A stretch of DNA of 64,000 bases. It comes from Gordonia pseudamarae. Lineage in GTDB: Bacteria; Actinomycetota; Actinomycetes; Mycobacteriales; Mycobacteriaceae. Each line of letters begins with the position of its first letter. The first letter of the stretch is position 1. Below are positions 8,604 through 16,720 of the stretch, one piece after another. Position numbers and translations under genes: made by a program. Under the pieces are notes generated by a model. That model had not been told where the DNA came from, made no database searches, and was given only the letters and a program-made list of their open reading frames with translations. The stretch is from positions 3,534,001-3,598,000 of the forward strand of contig NZ_CP045809.1 in assembly GCF_025273675.1 (NCBI RefSeq), in the 5' to 3' direction.

Positions 8604-9293
8604 TCAGCGCTGGTTCTGCCCCTTCGGCGCACGATGAACCACGGCATCCAGCGCCAACTCAACCGCGTACTCGAATTCCTTGTCCGCATCGAATCTCGCC
8701 AGGTGAGAAGCGGCAGCGGTCACCGCGGGCAGCTCACTGGCCTCAAGGACAGCCGTACGCTCCGCGATACCAGCGGCATCCTCTGACCCGTAGGTCGGTC
8801 CCGCATTGACCTCGCGCAGGAGCGTGCCTATCAACGCGGCGAGCACAACTCGAAGAAGATGGACCGACTCCTCTACGTCGAAGCCCGCGTCGCGCAGGAT
8901 TCTCAGTACCGCCTCAATGGGCGCAAGGCCCTCGAAAGAGGACAGCTGGCGGGTGAGGACCAGTGACGCCGCCTCCGGGTGCGACAGGGCCCGGGCTCGG
9001 AACGCGTAAGCGATCGCTCTCAAGTCGGTCGTCAGATCACCCGTCGGTTCGGGGAGGTCGAGAGTGCTCAGAAGCGCCTCGGCTACGGCATCCAGAAGGC
9101 CTTCCTTACCGTCGACGTGGTTGTAGAGACTCTTGGGGTCGACGCCGAGGACCCGGCCCACGGCACGCATGCTGACGCCGCCGACGCCCGCTGTGTCGAT
9201 CACCTGGAAGGTCGCGCCGACGATAGTCTCCCTCGACAACACTGACGCACCCTTCGGCGGCCGACCTCGACGTGCACCTGCCGCGTTCTTCAC
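8604..9293 (-). CDS. TetR-family repressor of the adjacent catabolic operon
   Basis: The N-terminus has an Arg/Lys-rich arm (GARRGRPPKG), then a TetR helix-turn-helix (GGVSMRAVGRVLGVDPKSLYNHVDGKEGLLDAV), followed by a helical ligand domain of the TetR_C type. Two starts are possible: GTG 9293 (229 aa), used here, and ATG 9320 (238 aa). The longer one would place the start codon inside the palindrome at 9311-9329. Neither has a good ribosome-binding site, so a leaderless message is likely. The gene converges on the operon 5588-8591, and the same operator type lies at both promoters, so autoregulation and control of the operon are inferred. Confidence 0.88.
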   Translation of the reverse strand: MKNAAGARRGRPPKGASVLSRETIVGATFQVIDTAGVGGVSMRAVGRVLGVDPKSLYNHVDGKEGLLDAVAEALLSTLDLPEPTGDLTTDLRAIAYAFRARALSHPEAASLVLTRQLSSFEGLAPIEAVLRILRDAGFDVEESVHLLRVVLAALIGTLLREVNAGPTYGSEDAAGIAERTAVLEASELPAVTAAASHLARFDADKEFEYAVELALDAVVHRAPKGQNQR

Positions 9294-9310
9294 AACGTCG
9301 ATTGTGCCAT

Positions 9311-9329
9311 AAATCCACATAGTGGGTAT
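9311..9329. promoter_or_regulatory. Operator 3 at the TetR gene start
   Basis: AAATCCACATAGTGGGTAT contains CCAC-ATA-GTGG with the same flanking AAATCC/GGGTAT pattern as the operators at 5394 and 5431. It sits 18-36 bp upstream of GTG 9293, where it would block the regulator's own promoter. Confidence 0.7.
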
Positions 9330-9362
9330 TTTCTGGGCGAGTCTCTCCGAATCATCAGTGAC

Positions 9363-9394
9363 ATAACGACTTCCGTCAGTAACGCTTTACATTA
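9363..9394. repeat. Direct repeat copy 1, resembles ychF 3' end
   Basis: ATAACG, five unmatched bases, then CGTCAGTAACGCTTTACATTA. The last 21 bases match 10821-10841 with two differences, and ATAACG is repeated at identical spacing. Copy 2 contains the stop codon and last codons of ychF; copy 1 lies 1.45 kb away beside the TetR gene. The pair brackets the decayed ATPase and HigBA, as an integration duplication or a duplicated operator would. Confidence 0.65.
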
Positions 9395-9459
9395 GAGTGG
9401 AACTCGACCACGTTCCGCACAAAGAACCATGTGCGCGACGTTCAGGTAGGGACTGGCGT

Positions 9460-10145
9460 TCAGAGTCGGTCGATGCGCATCACATGCAGCCGATCCTCGT
9501 AGGTGTAGGAACGGGCACCGGTCATGAGCATGATGCCTCCGATAAACCTCTCCCCCAGCAGGTCACGGAGCTGGGCCCGAGCACGGAACTCCTTCCCGGG
9601 GGCTTGCCCCACGCGAGGAGACGCACGATCAGGAAGAGATCCTCAAGAAGCCGGAGATGATTCTCAGCGGTGGGCCTGCTGACGCCCAGCTTCTCAGCCG
9701 CCGTTGTCGCGTTCAGCAGCTGACCGGTCGGCGCCGCAACATACCCGAGGCGGTCCGCCAGCGCCTGACGCTCGCGGATCCTGCTCAGTTCGACAGCATC
9801 GCGCTCGACGGACGCTAGGACGAAGTCGTCGAACCACCCGTGCCCTGGCCGGACCTGATCGCCGCAGCGCGAGAGGCAACCCACCGGAGCACACGCGATC
9901 GACATACTCAGCTCGCGTCGCCGTCGACGACGGGTCGGTGCTCACGACAGCACCAGCATCCGCTGAGAGCGTCTCGAGCAGGTTCTCCCGAGCTCCCTCG
10001 AGCTCCCCTTGGGGACGTGAGCGAATGGAGGCACCGTTGACCTGCCCACCGACCGTGGACCATGCAGCGCCATCACCGGCTCGATCTGCACCTGCCCCGC
10101 CAAGATCTCACTGAGACGGCGGGGAACACATCCGTTCAGTTCCAT
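9460..10145 (-). pseudogene. Decayed AAA-type ATPase of the DUF4143 family
   Basis: Pieces of one protein appear in order in different minus-strand frames. First is the N-terminus with a Walker A motif (VPRRLSEILAGQ, then LHGPRSVGRST) near 10145-10030. Next is RAEYVDRVCSGGLPLALRRS near 9930-9870, then FDDFVLASVERDAVELSRI and RPTAENHLRLLEDLFLIVRL near 9840-9610. The C-terminal tail GGIMLMTGARSYTYEDRL ends at 9460. Intact members are about 400 residues; here about 230 codons remain, so there are internal deletions as well as at least two frameshifts. Intact relatives are putative ATPases with a DUF4143 C-terminus, often found on mobile islands. It is not expected to make a working protein. Confidence 0.75.
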
Positions 10146-10221
10146 TCCCTCGAATCAGCAGACATGAGGGCTTGAACTTGACGAACATGAGCAACCCAAC
10201 CCGGCGAACGTGAAGCCGCAC

Positions 10222-10542
10222 TCACGCGACCTCCAACGGCGTGATCGCGGCGACGGCATCCCGCAACACACGGCGCTTGAGTCGCAGCTCGTAATTCGCC
10301 TGCAGGTTCATCCAGAACTCCTCGGACGTCCCGAAATAGCGCGCCAGGCGAATCGCCGTGTCGGCCGTGATCCCCCGCTTGCCGTGCACGATCTCGTTGA
10401 TCCGCCGCGGCGGCACACCGACCGAGACCGCGAGCTTGTTCTGCGTGATCCCGAAGCCCTCGATGAAGTCCTCCATCAGGATCTCTCCCGGGTGAATGGG
10501 CTCGATCAGGTCGGCCTCAGTGGTAGTCGACGAGTTCGACAT
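10222..10542 (-). CDS. higA: HigA-type antitoxin
   Basis: The ATG at 10542 (MSNSSTTTEADLIEPIHPGE) gives 106 residues with the hallmark HigA sequence HPGEILMEDFIEGFGITQNKL in two parts, then an HTH (LAVSVGVPPRRINEIVHGKR, GITADTAIRLARYFG) and the closing EEFWMNLQANYEL. HigA neutralises the HigB ribosome-dependent mRNA interferase and represses the operon by binding palindromes near its promoter. The start lies inside the end of higB (26-bp overlap), the inverted toxin-first order typical of HigBA. A longer in-frame extension upstream is only the shadow of higB. Confidence 0.92.
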   Translation of the reverse strand: MSNSSTTTEADLIEPIHPGEILMEDFIEGFGITQNKLAVSVGVPPRRINEIVHGKRGITADTAIRLARYFGTSEEFWMNLQANYELRLKRRVLRDAVAAITPLEVA

Positions 10543-10798
10543 CTTCCGCACCTCCATCTGTCCAGACGAAGCAGATCCGCCACTGCGCGTTGACTCGAAT
10601 GCTGTGCTGCCCGCGACGGTCGCCGACAAGCTGCTCCAACCGGTTGCCCGGCGGGATCCTGAGGTCCTCAACAGCCTTCGCCGCATGGATCAGTTCGAGT
10701 TTCCGCAGCGTCGCTCGCTGCACGACCCGATCAACGCCCGTGACGTACTGCTCGTGCCAGATGCGCTCGGTGTCCTTGCTCCCGAACGACCTGATCAC
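10517..10798 (-). CDS. higB: HigB-type toxin (RelE/HigB superfamily)
   Basis: A 93-residue protein starting at GTG 10798 (IRSFGSKDTERIWHEQYV). Motifs fit HigB/RelE: ATLRKLELIHAAKAVEDLRI, PPGNRLEQLVGDRRGQHSIR and the closing strand NAQWRICFVWTDGGAEDVEL. The family cleaves mRNA in the ribosome. It lies 33 bp downstream of the ychF stop on the same strand, but a TATACT -10 (10810-10805, minus strand) suggests its own promoter. The nearby inverted repeat TAACG-N5-CGTTA (10827-10841) is a reasonable HigA operator. Confidence 0.92.
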   Translation of the reverse strand: MIRSFGSKDTERIWHEQYVTGVDRVVQRATLRKLELIHAAKAVEDLRIPPGNRLEQLVGDRRGQHSIRVNAQWRICFVWTDGGAEDVELVDYH

Positions 10799-10809
10799 TC
10801 GACCAGTAT

Positions 10810-10841
10810 ATAACGGAGATCGTCAGTAACGCTATACGTTA
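10810..10841. repeat. Direct repeat copy 2, spans ychF stop and higB promoter
   Basis: ATAACG, five bases, then CGTCAGTAACGCTATACGTTA. It includes the last codons and TAG stop of ychF (10832-10834) and contains the inverted repeat TAACG-CTATA-CGTTA. In copy 1 (9363-9394) the same palindrome is degraded to TAACG-CTTTA-CATTA. The overlap with a housekeeping 3' end is the pattern left by site-specific insertion at a gene end. Confidence 0.65.
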
Positions 10842-11911
10842 AATCTAAATTCCACGACGTCGCCGTCTTTCATGACGTAGTCCTTGCCTTCCATGCGAAC
10901 CTTGCCCGCGGCTTTGGCGGCGGCCATGGTGCCGTTGGCGTCGAGGTCGTCGAAGGAGACGATTTCGGCTTTGATAAAGCCCTTTTCGAAGTCGGTGTGG
11001 ATGACACCTGCGGCCTTGGGGGCGGTGTCGCCCTGGTTGATCGTCCAGGCACGGGCCTCTTTGGGACCGGCGGTGAGATAGGTCTGCAGACCCAGGGTGT
11101 GGAAGCCGGCGCGGGCGAGGGAGCGCAGGCCTGGTTCGTCCTGGCCGATGGAGTCGAGGAGTTCCTGGGCGTCCTCCTCGTCGAGTTCGAGGAGTTCGCT
11201 TTCGACCTTGGCGTCGAGGAACACGCCGTCAGCGGGGGCGACGGCCGCCAGCAGTTCCTTCTTCTTGTCGGCGTCGGTGAGCACCGATTCGTCGGCGTTG
11301 AAGACGTACAGGAACGGCTTGGCGGTCATCAGATGCAGGTCGCGCACCGACGACAGATCGAACGAATCGTGCTGGGAGAACAGGGTCTTACCCGAGTTCA
11401 GCAGTTCCTGTGCCTGCTTGGCGGCGGCGAGGCTCTCGGCCAGATCCTTGTTCTTCTTCGCCTCCTTCTCCAACCGCGGGATCGCCTTCTCCAGCGTCTG
11501 CAGGTCGGCGAGGATCAGTTCGGTCTCGATGACCTCGATGTCGGCGAGCGGATCAACACGGCCGTCGACGTGCACCACGTCGTCGTCGGCGAACACCCGC
11601 ACCACCTGACAGATGGCGTCGGCCTCACGGATGTTGGCGAGGAACTGATTGCCCATCCCCTCCCCCTCGGAGGCGCCCTTGACGATGCCGGCGATGTCGA
11701 CGAACGACACCGTGGCGGGCAGTATCCGCTCCGAGCCGAAGATCTCGGCGAGCCGGGTCAACCGGGCATCGGGCAGTTCGACGACACCGATGTTCGGTTC
11801 GATCGTCGCGAACGGGTAGTTCGCGGCGAGGACGTCGTTACGGGTCAGGGCGTTGAAGAGGGTGGACTTGCCGACGTTGGGCAGACCGACGATCCCGAGG
11901 GTGAGGCTCAC
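10832..11911 (-). CDS. ychF: Redox-regulated ATPase YchF
   Basis: A 359-residue Obg-family P-loop protein. G1 GLPNVGKST (residues 9-17), G3 DIAGIVKGASEGEGMGNQFL and the non-canonical G4 FNADES, which explains the ATP preference of YchF over GTP, are all present, followed by the helical insert and the C-terminal TGS domain ending VVEFRFNV. YchF associates with ribosomes and modulates stress responses. The length is normal and the sequence intact. It lies 7 bp upstream of the end of the AI-2E transporter gene, on the same strand. Its extreme 3' end is duplicated at 9363-9394. Confidence 0.96.
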   Translation of the reverse strand: MSLTLGIVGLPNVGKSTLFNALTRNDVLAANYPFATIEPNIGVVELPDARLTRLAEIFGSERILPATVSFVDIAGIVKGASEGEGMGNQFLANIREADAICQVVRVFADDDVVHVDGRVDPLADIEVIETELILADLQTLEKAIPRLEKEAKKNKDLAESLAAAKQAQELLNSGKTLFSQHDSFDLSSVRDLHLMTAKPFLYVFNADESVLTDADKKKELLAAVAPADGVFLDAKVESELLELDEEDAQELLDSIGQDEPGLRSLARAGFHTLGLQTYLTAGPKEARAWTINQGDTAPKAAGVIHTDFEKGFIKAEIVSFDDLDANGTMAAAKAAGKVRMEGKDYVMKDGDVVEFRFNV

Positions 11912-11917
11912 GAGGGG

Positions 11918-13192
11918 TCAGTCTATCGGGCGCGACCCGGCGTCCTCACCACCGTCCTGCTCCGATTCCGGCTTGTCGGCCGCGCCACCGGAGCCGGCGG
12001 GCACGCCCGCGCCCTCATCGTCGGAAGAAGGCTCGTCGTCGTGGCCCATCTCCGGGAGCGGAGCACCGACCGGCGGTAGTGTCTCCCCCGCCCGTTCGGC
12101 GATCTGCTCGTTGACATAACGGAACACCACGGCCAGGCACGCCGCCGCGGGCACCGCCAGGAAGGCGCCCGTGATGCCGAACATCGAGCTGCCCAGAGTG
12201 ACCGCGAGCAGCACGATCACCGCGTGCAGATCCATCGACTTGGCCTGTAGCCACGGCTGCAGCACGTTCCCCTCCAACTGCTGCACTGCGATGATGATGC
12301 CCAGGACGATCAGCGCCGTCGTCAGGCCGTTGGTGACCAGTGCGATCAGCACGGCCAGCGCACCGGCGACGAACGCGCCGACGATCGGGATGAAGCCGCC
12401 GAGGAAGGTGATCACCACCAACACCCAGGCCAGCGGAACGTCGAGGATCAGCAGACCGAGACCGATGAAGAAGGCGTCGATGAAACTGACCAACGCCTGC
12501 GTGCGGATGAATCCGCCGAGGGTGTCCCACATCCTCCGCAGCACTTCGCCGATGTGGTAGCCGGCGGGACGTCCCACCGTGCGGTCGAGCCACGGCACGA
12601 ACTTCGGCCCGTCCTTGAGGAAGAAGAACACCAGGACCAGCGTGGTGAACAGCGTCACGATGATCGAGGTGGCGGTGCCGACACCGGAGAACACGCCGGC
12701 GGCAATGGTGGTGGCGCTCGATTGAACCTTGTCGATGATGGTGTCGACGACGTTGTCGACCTGGTTGTCGTCGATGTTGAGTGGCGGCCCCTGCAACCAG
12801 TCGTACACCTTATTGATGCCGTCGGTGGCCTTGCTCGCCAAGTCCGGCGCCTGGTCGATGATCGTGGGCACGATGATCGCGAGGATTCCGGCAACCACCC
12901 CGAGGGCGACCAGCATCATCACCACCGCCGCGGCCGCCGGCGGCACCCGGTGGGCAACCATCCACCGGACCGGCGGCCACAGCACCGTGCACAGCACGAT
13001 GGCGAACAGCACCGGCAGCAGGACCACCCAGGTTTTGCCCAATACCCAGAACAGGATCCACAGGCCGAGCGCGCACGCCGCCACCTGCAGGCTGACGACG
13101 GCCGTCGACCGCAGCCCACTCAAGAAGACGGCTGTACGAGTCGGAAATTGCCCGGATGCGGCGGCACCGCCCCCGTCGGGTGTGTCAGTCAC
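11918..13192 (-). CDS. AI-2E family transporter
   Basis: A polytopic membrane protein of the PF01594 family (TqsA/YdiK/PerM-type), about 424 residues from GTG 13192, which has GAGG 8 nt upstream; GTG 13210 is an alternative. Hydrophobic segments include VAACALGLWILFWVLG, VVLLPVLFAIVLCTVLWPP, a broken helix near VVMMLVALGVVAGILAIIVP and the family core near FIRTQALVSFIDAFFIGLGL and FLGGFIPIVGAFVAGALAVL. The C-terminal 50 residues are acidic and disordered. Despite the family name, actinobacterial members have no demonstrated autoinducer substrate. Confidence 0.9.
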   Translation of the reverse strand: MTDTPDGGGAAASGQFPTRTAVFLSGLRSTAVVSLQVAACALGLWILFWVLGKTWVVLLPVLFAIVLCTVLWPPVRWMVAHRVPPAAAAVVMMLVALGVVAGILAIIVPTIIDQAPDLASKATDGINKVYDWLQGPPLNIDDNQVDNVVDTIIDKVQSSATTIAAGVFSGVGTATSIIVTLFTTLVLVFFFLKDGPKFVPWLDRTVGRPAGYHIGEVLRRMWDTLGGFIRTQALVSFIDAFFIGLGLLILDVPLAWVLVVITFLGGFIPIVGAFVAGALAVLIALVTNGLTTALIVLGIIIAVQQLEGNVLQPWLQAKSMDLHAVIVLLAVTLGSSMFGITGAFLAVPAAACLAVVFRYVNEQIAERAGETLPPVGAPLPEMGHDDEPSSDDEGAGVPAGSGGAADKPESEQDGGEDAGSRPID

Positions 13193-13291
13193 CCTCGCAT
13201 CCTCACACACTTCGGTGTCTTCCGAGCGGGACGCGCTGATCGCCGCTCACACGGTTCCGCCGAACAGTCGAATTCAACCGAATTCCGGCGA

Positions 13292-13576
13292 TCAGGCGGG
13301 ATCGGCGTGCCGGGCACGCCGACGACGCCCGAACCACCCTTCGATGGCCCGGGCCAGTTGTGTGATGGCCTCGAGTTCGAGACAGGTCGCCGAAACGGTC
13401 ACTCCGTCGGGGCGTGGGGCCGGTGCCGTCCGGTGCTCCTCGCGCCGGACCTCGGCGTCGACGGCGTCGGCACCGTAGAGCCCGGCGAGAACATCGAGCG
13501 CCCATCGCGGGTATTCCGACAGGGGTACGTCTCCGGCTCCCGGATCGGTGCCGCCCAGACGAAATGGTGTGCTCAT
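13292..13576 (-). CDS. Small protein of unknown function (94 aa)
   Basis: From ATG 13576 (MSTPFRLGGTDPGAGDVPLS) the frame shows a proline/glycine N-terminus, then helical segments EYPRWALDVLAGLYGADAVD and ATCLELEAITQLARAIEGWF and a basic tail (GRRRRARHADPA). It has no signal peptide or membrane span. It lies between the AI-2E gene and the divergent rmuC. I do not recognise the family. The amino-acid composition and the sharp start at a promoter-like AT-rich stretch (13577-13600) support it being coding. Confidence 0.55.
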   Translation of the reverse strand: MSTPFRLGGTDPGAGDVPLSEYPRWALDVLAGLYGADAVDAEVRREEHRTAPAPRPDGVTVSATCLELEAITQLARAIEGWFGRRRRARHADPA

Positions 13577-13666
13577 GCACTCATTAATACACCAGATATG
13601 ATCTGCATCACCAACGTGGCGGCAACGTGGGACCGATTGTCGTAGCCACCGGGCATCATGTGACCC

Positions 13667-14881
13667 ATGAGTCTCGCCGCCGTCGTGTTGACCGCCATCG
13701 CGCTGTTGGTGGGTTTCGCGCTGGGCTGGACCACCCGCGCCGCCCGCGGCGGGGCCGAACTGGCCGCCGCCCGCGCCGAGGCCGCCGCCCTGCGGTCGTC
13801 GCACGAGATGGCCGCGGGCGCCCTCGCCGCGGCGTCCGAGGACGCCGCGCGCAGACAATCCGCTGCCATCGGATCGGCGGTGGGACATCTGGTCGATCCG
13901 CTACGCAGCACCCTCAACCAGCTCGGCGAAGAGTTGCGCCGCGTCGAACACGGCCGCATCAACGCCTACGCCGGTCTGACCGAGCAGGTCCGGGGCATGC
14001 ACCAGACCTCGCACCGGCTGCAGGACCAGACCCGCGCGCTGACCAACGCTCTGCACACCCCGCATGTCCGGGGCCGCTGGGGTGAGGTCCAGCTCGAGCG
14101 CGTCGTCGAGTTGTCCGGCATGAGCAGGCACTGCGACTTCTCCACGCAGGTCTCGCGCGCGGGCAGCCGCGGCGACGATCCGTCCGGGGTCCGGCCCGAC
14201 ATGGTGGTACATCTGCCGGGGGGCCGCAACATCGTCATCGACTCCAAGGTGCCACTGCACGCTTACCTGGAGGCGGCCGCCGACACCGACCCCGATGCGA
14301 TCGCCGATGCCCTGACGGCGCACGCCCGGGCGCTGCGCGGGCATATCAAACAACTCTCGTCGAAGGCGTACTGGTCCTCCTTCGACAACACTCCCGAGCT
14401 GGTCGTCTTGTTCCTGCCCAGCGACCCGGTGCTCGACGCCGCCGCCCGCGCCGATCCGGATCTGATCGAGTACGCGTTCGGCCTGAACGTGGTGCCGGCT
14501 ACACCGGCGACATTGATGACGCTGCTGCGTACCGTCGCCCTGTCGTGGCGTACCGATGCGATGGCGCAGGATGCGGCCACGATCCACCGGCTCGGCGTCG
14601 AACTCCATCAGCGGATCGACAGTGTGCTCAGTCACATCGACCGGGTCGGGGTGTCGCTACGTCGCGCGGTCGAGTCGTACAACTCGGTGATCGGCGTCAT
14701 CGATACCCGAGTCGCGGTCACCGCGCGCAAGCTGGCCGATCTCGATGCTCTCGGTGACCTGGCCGAACCCACCACACCGGCGGAGGTGGACGCGGTGCCC
14801 AGATCGGCCGCGCCGGAGCGCGCCGACGACGACGACACCGTCCGCCCCATGATCCCCGGGAGTCGTACCCAGCAACACTGA
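13667..14881 (+). CDS. rmuC: DNA recombination protein RmuC
   Basis: A 404-residue protein with one N-terminal hydrophobic helix (LAAVVLTAIALLVGFALGW, residues 2-20), an Ala/Glu-rich coiled coil (to about residue 110) and the RmuC nuclease-like core. Core motifs are VRGRWGEVQLERVVELSG, RPDMVVHLPGGRNIVIDSK and VPLHAYLEA. RmuC limits inversions at short inverted repeats and is thought to be an endonuclease-fold protein. The hydrophobic helix suggests membrane tethering. The C-terminal tail is acidic and disordered. It is followed 60 bp later by the DUF6542 gene, the mycobacterial-type arrangement near ychF. Confidence 0.93.
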   Translation: MSLAAVVLTAIALLVGFALGWTTRAARGGAELAAARAEAAALRSSHEMAAGALAAASEDAARRQSAAIGSAVGHLVDPLRSTLNQLGEELRRVEHGRINAYAGLTEQVRGMHQTSHRLQDQTRALTNALHTPHVRGRWGEVQLERVVELSGMSRHCDFSTQVSRAGSRGDDPSGVRPDMVVHLPGGRNIVIDSKVPLHAYLEAAADTDPDAIADALTAHARALRGHIKQLSSKAYWSSFDNTPELVVLFLPSDPVLDAAARADPDLIEYAFGLNVVPATPATLMTLLRTVALSWRTDAMAQDAATIHRLGVELHQRIDSVLSHIDRVGVSLRRAVESYNSVIGVIDTRVAVTARKLADLDALGDLAEPTTPAEVDAVPRSAAPERADDDDTVRPMIPGSRTQQH

Positions 14882-14941
14882 TCGGAAGACACCTGCACAG
14901 CGGTACGGCGCATCGGGCTCCATTACCGGTACCGTCTAAAT

Positions 14942-15808
14942 GTGTTTTCTGCGCAACGAACCGCATCGGCGGTGCCCGCCGATGAACAGTCGGTGTTGCC
15001 CGCCATGCGCGGTGTTCCCTGGTGGGGAGCGGTTCTGATCGCCGTCGCGGTCACCGCGGTGGGCGCGGGTATCGACGCCCGCAGCACCAGCGAACTCGGC
15101 GGGACGTTCAGGTTCTGCTTCCTGGTCGGATGTGTCGCCGCGGCCCTGCTGGTGCGCCGACGGGCCCTGTTCACCGCTGCCGCGCAACCTCCGCTGGTCG
15201 CCTTCGGCGTGGGCATCATCACCCTGTACACGGCCAACACCGACGAATCGGCGGCAAGCCTCAAGAGCCTGATCCTGCAGGTCCTCCTGCCGATCGCGGA
15301 TGTGTTCCCGTGGCTGGCGTTCACTTTCCTGGTGACGTTGGCCCTGGTCGTCGGCCGCTGGTACATCACCAGAGAAGCCGAACCCGACTCGTCCACGCCG
15401 CGCACCGCCGACTCGACCACCAGGCGCAAGCACACCCGACCACCCCGGACAACCGACTCCGCGGGCACGACCACCCGACAGGCCCGCCGGGGCGATCCGG
15501 ACCGGGGCGATCCGAACCGGGGTGATCGGGAACCGCCGTCGTCCGGTGAGCAGACGGTGATCACCCCCTCGGAGCGAAGCCGGACACGCCGGACACGGCC
15601 GCCCGGTCAGGCCGGCGAATCCGGGGCGTCCCGTACCGCCCGTACCGGCCAGCCGGCTCACGCCGCTCCGGCCCACACCGCCGCCGGTGGTCAGCGGCGG
15701 GCGACGGCCGGACAGGTGTCACGGGCCGCCGCCCAATCCTTCATTCCCGGTGCGCCCGCCGCCGAGCGCACCGAGGCGTTCGAGACACCGCCGACCGACC
15801 TCACCTGA
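14942..15808 (+). CDS. DUF6542 membrane protein with long basic tail
   Basis: A 288-residue protein. The first half holds about four hydrophobic segments (VPWWGAVLIAVAVTAVGAGI, FRFCFLVGCVAAALLV, LVAFGVGIITLY, WLAFTFLVTLALVVG), matching DUF6542 of mycolic-acid actinobacteria. From residue 140 on it is Arg/Thr/Pro/Gly-rich with GDPDRGDPNRGDRE-type repeats and is probably disordered in the cytoplasm. GTG 14942 is preceded by TACCGT 6 bp upstream, which could be the -10 of a leaderless transcript; ATG 15005 is an alternative. Function is unknown. Confidence 0.8.
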   Translation: MFSAQRTASAVPADEQSVLPAMRGVPWWGAVLIAVAVTAVGAGIDARSTSELGGTFRFCFLVGCVAAALLVRRRALFTAAAQPPLVAFGVGIITLYTANTDESAASLKSLILQVLLPIADVFPWLAFTFLVTLALVVGRWYITREAEPDSSTPRTADSTTRRKHTRPPRTTDSAGTTTRQARRGDPDRGDPNRGDREPPSSGEQTVITPSERSRTRRTRPPGQAGESGASRTARTGQPAHAAPAHTAAGGQRRATAGQVSRAAAQSFIPGAPAAERTEAFETPPTDLT

Positions 15809-15831
15809 TCGGGCGGGCACCCGATCAAGTG
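15802..15831. terminator. Bidirectional hairpin between convergent genes
   Basis: Arms TGATCGGG and CCCGATCA around a 6-nt loop, extended by CAC/GTG after one mismatch. It overlaps the DUF6542 stop and separates it from the convergent nucleosidase gene. There is no T-run, as is common for actinobacterial terminators. Confidence 0.6.
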
Positions 15832-15857
15832 AGGCCGAGTGTGCACCGGATCACCGG

Positions 15858-16415
15858 TCAGGACAGTTCGGCGCGCACCCAGTCCCCCAGGTCCCGTGCG
15901 GCCCGGTCGACCAGCTGCGGCCAGTCGAGTGCCTTCTCGTCGGCACTGTCGCTGACCACCTTCACCAACGTCACCGGAATCTCGAACGCGGCGCCGACGT
16001 GCGCGACGGCGCAGCCCTCCATGTCGACCAGATCCGCGCGGACGGCGAGCGCCTGCCGGTGAACGGGATCGGCGACGAAGGTGTCACCGGTGGCGAGCAC
16101 GGTGCCGTCGCCGCCGTCCAGGTTCCAGCTGTCGACCACCGGATACCCCATGGCCTGCAGCGCCTCGCTGCTGATGTCGTGTTCGATGACCGTCGACGGC
16201 AGGAACAGACCTGCGTGGTGATCATGCAGCGCTCCGGCGGTGCCGATGTTGACGATGCGGCGGGTCGGCGCGCCGGCCGCGAGCTCGCGGGTCACGGCGA
16301 CGGCCGCGGCGACCTTGCCGATACCGGTGATCAGCAGGCGTGCGTCGTCGGGAACGTAGCGGGCCTCTGATCGGGTGGCGGACACGAGCAGGATTCCGGG
16401 ATCGAGTACGGTCAC
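15858..16415 (-). CDS. Nucleosidase (PNP/UDP family, MTA/SAH-nucleosidase-like)
   Basis: From GTG 16415 (VTVLDPGILLVSATRSEARY) the product is 185 residues. Motifs of the PNP_UDP_1 fold are visible: LLITGIGKVAAAVAVTREL, RIVNIGTAGALHDHHAGLFL, DMEGCAVAHVGAAFEIPV (the ME-motif that binds ribose) and VKVVSDSADEKA with the catalytic Asp. It is shorter than E. coli Pfs (232 aa). It would release a base from a nucleoside such as methylthioadenosine or S-adenosylhomocysteine; the exact substrate is not readable. The longer in-frame extension upstream of 16415 looks non-coding. Confidence 0.82.
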   Translation of the reverse strand: MTVLDPGILLVSATRSEARYVPDDARLLITGIGKVAAAVAVTRELAAGAPTRRIVNIGTAGALHDHHAGLFLPSTVIEHDISSEALQAMGYPVVDSWNLDGGDGTVLATGDTFVADPVHRQALAVRADLVDMEGCAVAHVGAAFEIPVTLVKVVSDSADEKALDWPQLVDRAARDLGDWVRAELS

Positions 16416-16720
16416 GCCGCCTATGCTGCCATTGCGGCGTTGGCCCGCGCAGCCCGGCCGAGCGCGGTGCCCGTAGCCGGGTCCGTGACCGACGGCATGG
16501 ACGGCGCGCGGATGCAGCCGGTGCAGCGGCACCCGATCGCGGCGGCACCCGATCGCGGCGGCCGGCCGGATGGGGAACTCCGTCAGATAGCCGTCGAGAA
16601 TATCGTCCGAAAGCCGGACGCCGACCAGTTCGAGCATCGCCAGATCGGTCTCCCGATGTCCGCCGTGCACCGAGCCGGTGCTTGCCGATCGCCTCGTCGG
16701 CGTGCGGTCTGCGCGGTGGT
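16416..16720. other. Intergenic stretch with a short tandem duplication
   Basis: No convincing gene. A 15- to 16-bp unit around GGCACCCGATCGCGGC occurs twice in tandem near 16527-16560. The minus strand presumably contains the nucleosidase promoter. A short minus-strand run (LELVGVRLSDDILDGYLTEF, about 16640-16580) looks protein-like but has no start or family I recognise. Confidence 0.4.

Noticed and set aside
10997..12079. 360-codon plus-strand frame opposite ychF
   Set aside because: Shadow of ychF, a certain housekeeping gene; low-complexity Gly/Val/Asp composition.
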